64,000 nucleotides of DNA, taken from assembly GCA_003116975.1 (NCBI GenBank), contig BGKB01000185.1, positions 62,001 to 126,000 on the forward strand. The letters are read 5' to 3'. This DNA comes from Aurantiochytrium sp. KH105. Taxonomy: Eukaryota > Sar > Bigyra > Thraustochytrida > Thraustochytriidae. The notes under the pieces were generated by a model, which searched no databases, was not told the DNA's origin, and saw only the letters and a list, made by a program, of their open reading frames with translations. This document shows, one piece after another, positions 43,431 through 53,200 of the stretch; within the stretch, counting starts at the first letter, position 1, and each line of letters opens with the position of its first letter. A program made the translations under genes and the position numbers.

Positions 43431-44621
43431 GTGTTTTTCTTGGGAGGTCTGCCGCACAGCCAGAGAGAGATCGAACTGGTTCTGGCGCAGCTTCTCCCCC
43501 CCCTCTTCAGTCCCAGCACGCTGAGCGATCAAGAAGCACGGCACCGCGGCAGCGTCGGCACGCAGAGTGCGCCGCCTCTCTCGCACGCGCGAGGGGGCGC
43601 GAGAGCGTATGGTATGCCGCTGCGACGAGCGAGCTCGCGGCCTCGCTCGCCAGACAGAGTCCTCCAATTTCAGCCGCCAGTCAGCAGAAACTTGCAGCCA
43701 GCTTCGCCGGGCCAGGCGGCGGCAGGCAGGCCCCGGGCGGCGGCAAAGAAGCCTCGCGGCAGCGGGACAGGCGCCCCGCCCCGCCCCGGCCCCGGAGGCG
43801 CGCGCCTCGCACGTCAGTTTGTGGACGCCAGCTGCCCTGACCCGATGCATCACAGTCAGTGATCGACAAACCCGGAAAGAGGAAGGTAAGTTCGCGTACC
43901 CGGGTGTGTACCCACGGGAACGGGGTCCGGGGACCCTCACGGAAGCCTCGCCAGCGATCCGTTGAGCGTCACTCGAGTTGAACTTGAATCACTTGAAGTT
44001 CCGCTGCTTTGCGATTGAAGTTTATGCGAATAAACCCGACATTGGTTCGCAATACGGCGAGCCACCAAGCAACGAGGAAGCAGTCTATCCAGTGTCTAAC
44101 TGTGCCTGTCGAAGCCCGTTGTGGTAAAAAGTAGTGGTATTCACTCCACGAAAAGCATCTGGGTCGGCCTGGTCTTTTTTGCAGCAGTCAGTGTGGCAGG
44201 AACTGTAACCTTTGCGCCGTTGGAAATACTTTTCAAGAAGGCAGAGCGAAGGGGGTTAAAGAGACGAGCGAGGAGTCGTATCGCGTGTGCGACGAGCCAC
44301 CTCACCCAGCGTGTCGATTGGCTTGGTCCGACGATTATGACTTGCAATACATTGTGAGACGCGAAAACTGTCTGACTATACCACTATACTCGCTGGCTTT
44401 TCAGCTTGCTTTGTCGTGCTCGCTTGCCTTGCGGTGGGGACAAAAAAGGCAGGCGGCTGACTGACTTGGTGGCTCCCCTGAGGAGCGACAAAGAAAAAAG
44501 GGAAAGCCTTGCTGAGTGGCGTGGTCGCTCGAGAGCGCCATCAGGCGCACGGGTGGGGCAAAGTCCCTCTCTCGATCGATTATTCGCGCCAGATCAACTC
44601 CGAGAACTGGCAACCGCGGCA
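43431..44621. promoter_or_regulatory. Divergent region between lipase and armadillo-like genes
   Basis: A 1.19-kb gap between divergent genes with no supported gene. Open frames run through both gene starts into this region (minus to 43940, plus from 44406) but lack ATG codons I trust. The 5' ends of either gene, including an unseen first exon, could be here. Confidence 0.4.
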
Positions 44622-46334
44622 ATGGCGCCAACGCTCAAGGGCGTCACGGCGGCGCTTGTGCGCAATCTGCTCGAGTTGCTCCGGACGCCGCCCGTGGAGG
44701 TCGCGGACGTGCGGAAGCTCGGCGAGCTCGTGAGACGCGACCCGGTCGCGCTACATCATGCACTCGGGAAAGATCTTGCACCTGCACTGGTCACCTGCCT
44801 TCAAGGCCGAGCCACCTTTGAGATCCTTCGCGTACTCGACTTCATCGGCAAAGCCTCATCTCGCGGACGGAGTGAAGTGCGCGCAGCGCTTCGGCCACGC
44901 AAACTCTCGACTATTATCCGCAAACGGCCTCACGATCTGGAATGCTGTCATCTTGCGACTCGCCTCTTGTGTTTGGTCGCCCGAGGACCGCATGCAAAGG
45001 CACTCACAAGTGGAGACCTGGAGCCCGTCCTGCAAAGTATGGTAAAGTTTGGCAAGGAGGCTCCCGTGCTCGCTGCTGACGCCTGTCGCTTCACATTTCT
45101 GTATCTCGAGACGCTCGGCGACAATTTTACTGCTATTATTCGAGCGCTAAAAAGCGGGGGCGCCTCCTCTGACGACGCAGCCGCTGACAACATCCAAGCC
45201 TTTGGACCCGACGCTGCGCTCTTGCCTCTGACACAAGTTGAAGGGCTGTACGCGCTGGCACGAAATTTGCTCGTGGAGGGCGACATTTTGACTATGCTTG
45301 CAAACACGTTTCGCCACGTCGAGGCTCCCTTGAAGCGCATGGTGCGCGCTGGCGTCCTCGCACTTTCAGCGTTTGGTCGCAGTCGCTTGAGCAAACATTT
45401 TCTCAAAATCTTTCGTGTGTCGGAGACCGCAGATCCGCGCGACAAACGAATGAACAGTCTTTTCGAGGTGTACAAGGGGGCAATTTCATTCACCCCCGTT
45501 TCTGATCTCGACTCCTCATCGACTACATCGTATGGCCTTGACTCTTTTCCCACTGATTTTGATGCCCAGTCGCAAGAGAGTGGCGACGATCTCGCAGTGG
45601 ATGCTCCAGCCATGACGTTTCCAAGGACGCAAATGCGAGCGACTCCTCATGTCCCTCGGAGTGTGCGGCCCCAAACCGCGCACGCAGCAGGGACCAGGTC
45701 AAAGGCACTTATCGAAAGACAGATTCACTCTGCACCAAGACAGCGCGAGCGAAGACCAAGAGCTCAAGTGCGCAAGCGACCTTCTCGATGGCGCAAAAAG
45801 CAGTCTGTGGACGTCTTGAAGCGAGCCGCCAACACTGTTGCGCCAAACAAGTACTCGGAGAGGGATATTGACAAGTTACTGCGTCGGCTTGAGCGCGTTC
45901 CCGAGTTGCCAAAACGTCGTTTCTTCGCACCAACAACTATTGACACCACCGGTCTTTATCCATTCGAGGACGGCGGATGCGGGGAGGTCATCAATAGTCC
46001 ATCGGTTGACATGGAAGACCTTTTGGCCGAATTCAATGCGCTCAGTGCCACCGAAGCCACTCTCCTGAATAACCTTGAAGAGGAGCAGATACGACTCGGC
46101 CAAGAGCAGCAACTCATGCCTGGCTGGTCAAGAGAGCATCGGAGTGACGACCATCACGATGCCGAGAGCGGCAGGAGAATAAGCAAATCCTGTCATGCAC
46201 AAAGACGGCGCCCAACTCGAGAAGAAGTTCTCGTGGAAGATTTTCAAGGTGGACTTGAGTTCGGAGATCGAATCAAGATCATGATTGAAGATGTGCATGA
46301 ACGTCTCCGCGCTGATACAGAGCACGACAGTTGA
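44622..46334 (+). CDS. Hypothetical armadillo-like helical protein
   Basis: Not recognised. Protein of 570 residues from the first in-frame ATG at 44622; upstream in-frame sequence has no ATG. Residues 1-270 are a run of amphipathic helices with Leu/Ala periodicity (VRNLLELLRTPP, LARNLLVEGDILTMLANTF), consistent with ARM/HEAT-type repeats. Residues 285-480 are Ser/Thr- and Arg/Lys-rich and probably disordered. A conserved-looking block follows near 400-500 (YSERDIDKLLRRLERVPELPKRRFF), then an acidic region and an ending that is charged. No catalytic motif or signal peptide is visible. The shape is like many ciliary or scaffold ARM proteins, but I cannot assign it. Confidence 0.65.
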   Translation: MAPTLKGVTAALVRNLLELLRTPPVEVADVRKLGELVRRDPVALHHALGKDLAPALVTCLQGRATFEILRVLDFIGKASSRGRSEVRAALRPRKLSTIIRKRPHDLECCHLATRLLCLVARGPHAKALTSGDLEPVLQSMVKFGKEAPVLAADACRFTFLYLETLGDNFTAIIRALKSGGASSDDAAADNIQAFGPDAALLPLTQVEGLYALARNLLVEGDILTMLANTFRHVEAPLKRMVRAGVLALSAFGRSRLSKHFLKIFRVSETADPRDKRMNSLFEVYKGAISFTPVSDLDSSSTTSYGLDSFPTDFDAQSQESGDDLAVDAPAMTFPRTQMRATPHVPRSVRPQTAHAAGTRSKALIERQIHSAPRQRERRPRAQVRKRPSRWRKKQSVDVLKRAANTVAPNKYSERDIDKLLRRLERVPELPKRRFFAPTTIDTTGLYPFEDGGCGEVINSPSVDMEDLLAEFNALSATEATLLNNLEEEQIRLGQEQQLMPGWSREHRSDDHHDAESGRRISKSCHAQRRRPTREEVLVEDFQGGLEFGDRIKIMIEDVHERLRADTEHDS

Positions 46335-46572
46335 AGGAACTACATGTGAGCTTCTCACCGATTATTCGGTTCATTCCCAGTAAGCAAACCAAACCAAGTA
46401 AGCAAACCAAGTAAGCAAAACGGCAAGCAGGTATATGGTCTTTACAAAACACCGAAACTCCTTTTTGGGGGGCAGTACATTCACACATACGTCCAACAAC
46501 CCTCAAAAGAATATTCAATTTTGATCAATAGGTTGTTCACGATTGTGTCTCCCTTGCTAGAATTCCACCTTC

Positions 46573-48201
46573 TCAGTTTTCCTTAGTAGACGTGGCAGAT
46601 TCTTCAGAGCTGACGGAGAGCTCGTCCGCTTCTCTCTCTTCTTCCTCGCGCTTTCTTAGCTCTTGCAACTGCAACTCCTTCTTTTTCTGAGCGCGTTCTT
46701 CGGATTGACGAGCAAGCGCATCACGTTGTAAGGCAACCGTGCAAGAGCCTGCACGAATATGCGCCTCTTGTCCTGCCCACGGGACAAGCTGGCCGCATCC
46801 AAGACGGCACGGGACAGGACGCTGCGCGCAAACATGCTTTTGGTGTGTGCGCATGCGGGCATGGGGAAGCGCAGTGCCACATGCTTGTGAACACGTTTCA
46901 TGAAGCTTGCGTCGCTGACCGTTTTCGATTTGCTTGCGAAATGCGACAGCGCCTGCGCATTCCTCTCGCTCGTGACGCGCAATGTCGCCAGCGCGCAATT
47001 TCCTTCCGTGAAGTCCGCATTGAATGTGGGTAAATCGACATTGGACCAGGCGGTTGCTGCACAGATGACGAACATGATCCTGGAGCTCTTTGTGTGTGAG
47101 ATCCTCGCCACACTCCAGTGGACAAGCGACTTGTTGCGGCATTCGTCCGCGCGCCAGAGATAGAGACGCGAGACCCTCGCGACGAACTGCAAAGATGCAA
47201 CGCGCTACTCGATGCACAGTGTAGACGAGATCTGTGCGCTGGTGCAGAGCGCGATCCTTGATACGAATGCTGTGACCACACTCGCACTGGACATAGCGAT
47301 TTGGGCACTCGCGCTTAATGTGGCCAGGCATACAAGCCTCTGGAATTCGTGCGCCGCATCCCATGGTGCATCGAAAACTTGTTGTGACTTTGGCCTGTCC
47401 ACTTTTAATGAGTTCGTCTCTCTTTTGTCGTCGTGGGCAGGACTCTTCGTAGTGGTCCTCAAGGTGCTGCCAAATAATGTCCCTTGCGCCACAGCCAAGA
47501 GGACACTGGATCAAGCGCATCGGGCAGTCGTTTTCTCTGTGCCTGCGCCAACCTCTTACATCAATGCCTTGCTGCCCGCACGCCTCGCATGAGACTCCCG
47601 AGACCTCCATTTCACGAAATTTGCTTGCGAGATCGCGACGGCGCGCCTGGTGCTTGCAATCCTGCGCAAGATGTTCGTCGAGATCGGAAGCCTTGACAAA
47701 AGCGAGACATCCAGTGATGACATTGGGGCAGGCGACCAACTTTTCTTGGCATACCCATGCATGTCTCTCGGCTTTGGCTTTGGGGAAGCTTTCGCCACAG
47801 GCCTTGCAAGACGCAGTTGCCATTTCTTCGACGTGGCTTTGCGCAGAGCGAACAAGTCTCCGCCTTCGACGGGTGTACTTGCAGTCCACTTCGCGGTGCC
47901 AGTCGAGGTCAACGAATGGCACGCGGAGTTGGCACCCTGGCGACTTGCAGGTCACGATGCGAAAATCACATGCGATACGCGCGTGCTCCTGCATCTTACG
48001 GACAGGTACATCTTCGCCGCACTCCGGGCAAGAGAATTCCGGTTCTTGCTCCTCCAGGTCGATCGTGCGCGCGTCGCGCTCCAGCGTTTCCTTGCGGTCG
48101 AGGCTGTGCGTTTTCCCGTGCGCCCTCGACTTGCCGCCGCCGCCGCTGCCGCTGCCGCCGCGCGCAGCCGGCAGTCTTGCAGGTGCGAAGGTCACCGGCA
48201 T
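46573..48201 (-). CDS. TRAF-type zinc-finger protein
   Basis: Protein of 542 residues, using the ATG at 48201 (the frame begins upstream with a non-ATG codon). From about residue 60 to 480 it is a tandem array of Cys/His modules spaced C-x2-C...H-x3-C or similar: CPECGEDVPVRKMQEHA, CKACGESFPKAKAERHAWVC, CPLGCGARDIIWQHLEDHYEESC and CGTALPHARMRTHQKHVC are examples. These match TRAF-type zinc fingers (zf-TRAF). No RING and no MATH domain are present, so it is not a complete TRAF. The C-terminus is a Glu/Arg-rich coiled coil ending in a Ser/Glu tail. A likely role is protein binding; the partner is unknown. It is convergent with the armadillo-like gene. Confidence 0.8.
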   Translation of the reverse strand: MPVTFAPARLPAARGGSGSGGGGKSRAHGKTHSLDRKETLERDARTIDLEEQEPEFSCPECGEDVPVRKMQEHARIACDFRIVTCKSPGCQLRVPFVDLDWHREVDCKYTRRRRRLVRSAQSHVEEMATASCKACGESFPKAKAERHAWVCQEKLVACPNVITGCLAFVKASDLDEHLAQDCKHQARRRDLASKFREMEVSGVSCEACGQQGIDVRGWRRHRENDCPMRLIQCPLGCGARDIIWQHLEDHYEESCPRRQKRDELIKSGQAKVTTSFRCTMGCGARIPEACMPGHIKRECPNRYVQCECGHSIRIKDRALHQRTDLVYTVHRVARCIFAVRREGLASLSLARGRMPQQVACPLECGEDLTHKELQDHVRHLCSNRLVQCRFTHIQCGLHGRKLRAGDIARHEREECAGAVAFRKQIENGQRRKLHETCSQACGTALPHARMRTHQKHVCAQRPVPCRLGCGQLVPWAGQEAHIRAGSCTVALQRDALARQSEERAQKKKELQLQELRKREEEEREADELSVSSEESATSTKEN

Positions 48202-48778
48202 GACCTTTTTCTCTCCTCTTCTCTTGTGCTCTTGCTCTGCACAGCTGCTGCGCGCGCTCGGCGTTCTCGTCCTCGTCACCGTGCCAAGTTCGACTCGCTC
48301 TGCGTTCTCAGACGTCGAGGTTCTCTCCCTGCCTGTTACCCGAGGTGTGCGCGCGCCTCTGGATCATCTTCTCCTTCATCATCTACCAGTGACTCTGACT
48401 ACACTCTCGAACCACATCACCTTTTGAGCGAATCCCGACACCGCCACCGTGCGTGACTCTTCCGCTCTCGCAGCTCGAGGCCCCGGCTCGTCGCCGGCAG
48501 CCGCCCCCGACCTCCACGCTCTTCCCGTCGCCGTCGGCGCCGTTGACGCGAGAGGCGTCCTGGAGAGAGGCCTTCCTTTCTCTCTTTCTCCGTCTGTCTC
48601 GTCGCTGTCTAGCGTTATGCATGTTATGTGTGGATGGCAGGCAAGATGATCGATCGATCGATCGATTGATTGATTGATTGATTGAGATCGAGGAGGATCG
48701 AAGCAAGCAAAGCCCGATTTCGCGAGGCGCCAGACGCGGAGGCACGCGGGGCGAGGCGGCGAGCGCGCGCGAGACAGG
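48202..48778. promoter_or_regulatory. Divergent promoter with GATC/GATT repeat
   Basis: A gap of 577 bp between divergent genes. GATC units turning into GATT units form a simple repeat at about 48646-48686, just upstream of the tRNA-binding cofactor start. No gene is supported; the long minus-strand frame through this region is an artefact. Confidence 0.45.
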
Positions 48779-50020
48779 ATGGCGGCGGCCGGAGAGCTGC
48801 AGTTCGTGGCGGGCGTGGTGGCCCGCGCAGGCGCGTCGGGCGCCGCGGCGGTCGCGGATGCCGCGCGCAAGGCGGCGAGCCTGCCGAATGCGCAGCTGCG
48901 CGCCGTCGTGGAGGCGGCCGGCGGCGCCCCGGAGGCGCAGCGGAGGTGGCTGGGCGCCGGCGCAGAGGAGCAGGCCCGCGTCGCGCAGTGGCTGAGCGTC
49001 AAGTCCAAGGAGGTCGTGGACGGCGACGAGAAGAGCGTACAAAAGGTCCTCGAGGCCCTCGACGGCTGCCTGCAGACGCAGAGCTTTGTGGCCTCTCCCT
49101 TGTACCCCTCGCTGGCCGATTTGGCTCTCTTCTGGGCCCTGCGGACGAGTTTCCAGCCCAAGTCGAGCGACTCCGTCCCTGCGGCCTGCAGGTGGTTCAA
49201 CTCGCTCCAGCTCGACGAGAGTGTTCAGGCCGCTGCGGGCCAAGACCTCAAGCAGGTCAAGTTCGCCGTCCCGGACGTTTGGTCCAAGCTCCCCAACGCC
49301 GCTGCCGGATCCTCTGCGCCGCCGGCCAAGGTGGCCCGGGGCGATGCCGACAAGGACGCCAAGAAGGGCGCCGAAAAGCCCGACAACAAGAACAACAAGA
49401 ATAAGAAGGAAGCCAAGGGAGGCGCCAAGGACGCCAAGCCGGCTAAGGACGCCAAAAAGAAGGGCAACAACGCTCCTGCTCCGGCAGACGACCAACCCAT
49501 CATCACCAAGATGGACATTCGCGTTGGTAAGATTGTCAAGTGCTGGAACCACGAGGCTTCGGATCACCTCTTTTGCGAAACGATCGATGTTGGCGAGGAG
49601 GAGCCGCGTCCTATTGCGTCCGGCCTCCGCAGCTTTTACAGCTCTCCCTCTGACCTCGAAGGCCGTCTCTGCTTGGTGCTCTGCAACCTCAAGGCACGCA
49701 AGCTCGGAGGCTACCTTTCGAACGGAATGGTGCTCTGCGCCAGCAACGCCGACAAGACACAGGTCGAGGTCGTTGATCCCCCGGCCGGTGCAGAGATTGG
49801 TGAGCGCATTGTCTTCGAAGGCATCGAGGGCGGCCCCTTTGAGCCCGCCACCCCAGCTCAGGTTGCCAAGAAGAAGATCTTCGAGGCCGTCGCTCCCAAC
49901 CTGAAGACCACCGCCGACCGCAACCCCTGCTGGCTTGGCCAAGATGGCAAGGTGCATCTCTTTACGACCAGCAAGGGTCCTTGCTCGGTCCCTACGATCG
50001 CCAATGGAATCGTTTCATAA
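48779..50020 (+). CDS. AIMP1/Arc1p-like tRNA-binding aminoacyl-tRNA synthetase cofactor
   Basis: Cytosolic protein of 413 residues, ATG at 48779. Residues about 60-185 look like a GST C-terminal-like helical domain, the part that in Arc1p and AIMP proteins docks onto synthetases. A Lys/Ala/Asn-rich basic linker (about 190-238) should bind tRNA. Residues 241-413 form the EMAPII-type OB fold: KMDIRVGKIVKCW, IASGLRSFYS, LVLCNLKARKLGGYLSNGMVLCAS, PPAGAEIGERI, and a C-terminal subdomain with KKKIFEAV. Order and length fit Arc1p and AIMP1/p43. Expected role: delivery of tRNA within a multi-synthetase complex. The tyrosyl- or methionyl-tRNA synthetase alternatives are excluded because there is no catalytic domain. 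Confidence 0.9.
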   Translation: MAAAGELQFVAGVVARAGASGAAAVADAARKAASLPNAQLRAVVEAAGGAPEAQRRWLGAGAEEQARVAQWLSVKSKEVVDGDEKSVQKVLEALDGCLQTQSFVASPLYPSLADLALFWALRTSFQPKSSDSVPAACRWFNSLQLDESVQAAAGQDLKQVKFAVPDVWSKLPNAAAGSSAPPAKVARGDADKDAKKGAEKPDNKNNKNKKEAKGGAKDAKPAKDAKKKGNNAPAPADDQPIITKMDIRVGKIVKCWNHEASDHLFCETIDVGEEEPRPIASGLRSFYSSPSDLEGRLCLVLCNLKARKLGGYLSNGMVLCASNADKTQVEVVDPPAGAEIGERIVFEGIEGGPFEPATPAQVAKKKIFEAVAPNLKTTADRNPCWLGQDGKVHLFTTSKGPCSVPTIANGIVS

Positions 50021-50235
50021 AACAATTCTTTCTTGTCCTCTTTTCTACTTTCCTCTCCGTTTCTTGAATGCAGTCGATTGAGTCTTTTAGCTGGAATCGG
50101 AGCAGCAGCAAAAAGGAAAAATTGTTACTGTCTGACATATGCAGTTGCTAAGCCCGCAATTTGCCGAGCCAGAATTTGCAAAGATACAAATCATTTCACG
50201 CGACGCCCTGGCTTTATTCTGCCCAGCGCTCTCAC

Positions 50236-53200
50236 TCATGAAAAGTTGACAACCTTTTCAGCTGCCATGCCGTCTTCCATAACATGAATATCATCAACAT
50301 TTGACGAAGCAAACGAGGCACCGTGTTTGGTCTGCGAAGTGTTCGCTTTCAGCACATCGGCAACTTGCACAAATGGCGAGTCATCCCTAAATACATCTGT
50401 GGATCCTTGACTCGATCCTTCGTCGCAAGCGAGTGATTTCGTTCTACTGCTTTTCTTCTTTGCGTGGAACACAACGACCAGAGACAGAACGAAGGCCATG
50501 AGCTCGAGTACTGCAATACCACGAAAAAGCTTGGTCGCGAGAGACTGGTCGCAAAGATTCAGCTTCATGCTTAATGCCACCGCGCCGAGGCAAACAAGAA
50601 ACATCATTGACACCCGAGCAAGCCAGAAATCGGTCGCTTCCGTATAAGGTGCGACCAGCTCCACGAACCACGCAAAAAGCACGCACGCCAAGGTGAAAAA
50701 GAGTATACCGCCGCTATCTGAAACTTGCGTGACGAGGATAAAGATTGATGTCAAGACGAATCGACGCCACAGCTCAAAGCTCTCAAACCAGAATCGATTC
50801 TCCCGATACGGCTCCAATAGGAATGCAATACCTTCTGCCATCGCCTTTCGAGAAAGGCTTTCTCCTTGGCTCCAACCTTTTTTGAGACACCAGGCTGACA
50901 CGGAAAACAGCACACCAACGCCCACAGGATACAAGGCAAACATGAAACCAGCGTACACACGAGCGCGACGGCTCGCTGTCGAGTCAAAGTCGATCGAATA
51001 GTCCGCGCGTAATGCCATGTATGGGTCCTCATCGTCCTCGTACCTGGGCATCTCGTGAGGAAGAAATGTTTCTGTCAGCGTCGCAGCGATACCAGAATAC
51101 ACGAGCCAGAGAATCTGAAATGCACACCATGTAGCAAATTGCAGAGCAGCCCGCGTCCCGGTCGTCACGCCGCTCATTTTCTGTGCTATCCACGCCGCGA
51201 CAGCTACGGCGCCGATTGCCACAATTGGAAGCACGGTCGAAAGGAGCAGCTGCGTATAAAAGTTGCCAGAGTAGCTGCAGCCCACTTGCAGAATGCCCAG
51301 CAGACGACCAAGGTTCAGATCAACAAATGCACCGAGAACGGACGCAGCTGAAGTTTCCACTCCAATTACTTTCACGAATTGCGTGAAAAGTTGGTAAAAA
51401 ACGAGCGTAATGCGCAGCTTTACGCCAAAGTGGGGCAGGGTGACACCAAGCGATTCTCTGGCCTGAGAAAGCCACTTGCGAACCATGGTCAACGGTCCCG
51501 ACGTCTGCCTCGCGTCATCTAATGAGTCAATGGAATACTTCCACTTTACGGCGGTCACTACTGCTGGAGTGAAGAGAAGGATGACGGCGAAAATCCACAC
51601 CACCGCAGAGATTGCACGATCGCGCGACGTTGCCGCTGCGGTGCAGGGCTCGCACGTGTCGGAACGCATTGCGTACCCGCTTTCGCAATCGACGCACAGA
51701 ATGCCCACATGATGGGCGCTGCAATAATCACCATAGGCGCCTCCCTTGCAAAACGCTCGCTCGGGGCACTCAAGAAATTCCGTCGATGTGCTGGAGATGC
51801 GCCAATACCCTTCCTTGACAGAGACCGTTTCGAGCGTAGCACCGGCCACTTCGCAGTCCACGAATTCGGCGTCGCAAGTCTCTACTTCGCCATTAACCAG
51901 CATTGTTCCAGTGGGCACAACGCACTCGCTCTCTGACAAAGCGCCGGCACGCAGCGTGAATGGGCGTTCTGCGGGACACTTGCCACAGACTGACGCGTCG
52001 TCGCCTTCTCGTTGATAAAAACCTATAGCGCATACGCAAGTGCCATTGACTTCAACTCGATCAGCAGGGCAGACGCACATGGACTCCTCGGTGGCGCCAA
52101 GCGCTGCCGTGAGAGAGCCGTAAGGGGCGCAAGCTGCACAGGATGTGTCTGCGCTCAGTTCTTCGGAAAACGTTCCTAGCGGACAGGGGTCGCAACGACC
52201 GGCTTCGCTGTTGACAAAGCTACCTGCCGCACAATGACACTCGAAAGTGGCTCCTACATCGACTCGAACAAAGCCTTCGTCGCATACGCAATCATCGATG
52301 GCAAGGCTCAAAGGATACGCTGGTTGCGTGTGTGTACGGGAAAAAGCCGGGCATGAGTAGTCGCAGTCGCGTCCATAGACCAAATCGCTGGCACATAGCT
52401 CGCATGCGTCGCCTTCAAAGTCAGACGAAGTGCAAATGCACACGCCAACGAGATCGTTGAAGGACTTTGCGTCAATACTGTCAACGTCCAGCAGCGCTTT
52501 CTCTATGCCACCAAGTGCGGCAAGGGTGTTGTTGTCGGGCTGCATGCAATAGCCGCGTGACGAGCAATCGGAGAGGCATTCGCGAGCCGTGTTTCTGTTA
52601 AAGTTCAACACCACATCAAATGAGGTAAGATCCGAGAACTGCTCAATTCGGTCTACATCTCCGTCCCCATCCAAATCGGCATAGCCTTGATAGATACGAT
52701 AGCGGTCCCCCAACACGCTTCCATCGTATGAGAACTGCTTCTCCTTGGCAGCTTCAAAATGCGGATAAGTCGCATTTCCCGTATTACGAACAGTAAAGGA
52801 ATTGTAGTCACTTTCTGTGGGATAGCGAGACACGTAGTCGCCTTGCAAGGCAAAGACGAGATCAATGTCGCCGTCTGCATCAATGTCTGTGAACATCAGA
52901 TCCGTGTGTGTGTCCGAAGTAAAACCTTCGAGGTGGCCAAAGGGATTCTGGTTCGAATCCTCTACAGGCACAAACGCCGGGTTTCGTGTCGATCCATCGT
53001 TCCTGAAAAAGGCAAACCCTGTGGAGCCGAGGGTGAGTAGATCCTGGTCTCCATCACCGTCAACGTCCGCAAAGGCGATATAACACGGCCCATCGAGTTC
53101 AATCTCTCGGAAAGGACTCAGCGTTTGATTCACTGCGTCGTTAAATGCCATGTGTGTTCCATTGCCCATGTTTGGAACGTAAATGAGCAGATTGTCGGAG

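Noticed and set aside
48383-49957. 524-residue minus-strand open frame
   Set aside because: Antisense shadow of the AIMP1/Arc1p-like gene, whose plus-strand frame has clear conserved domains.
52950-52960. tRNA T-loop-like GGTTCGAATCC
   Set aside because: It lies inside the VCBS-repeat coding sequence, and no acceptor stem, D-arm or anticodon arm can be folded around it.
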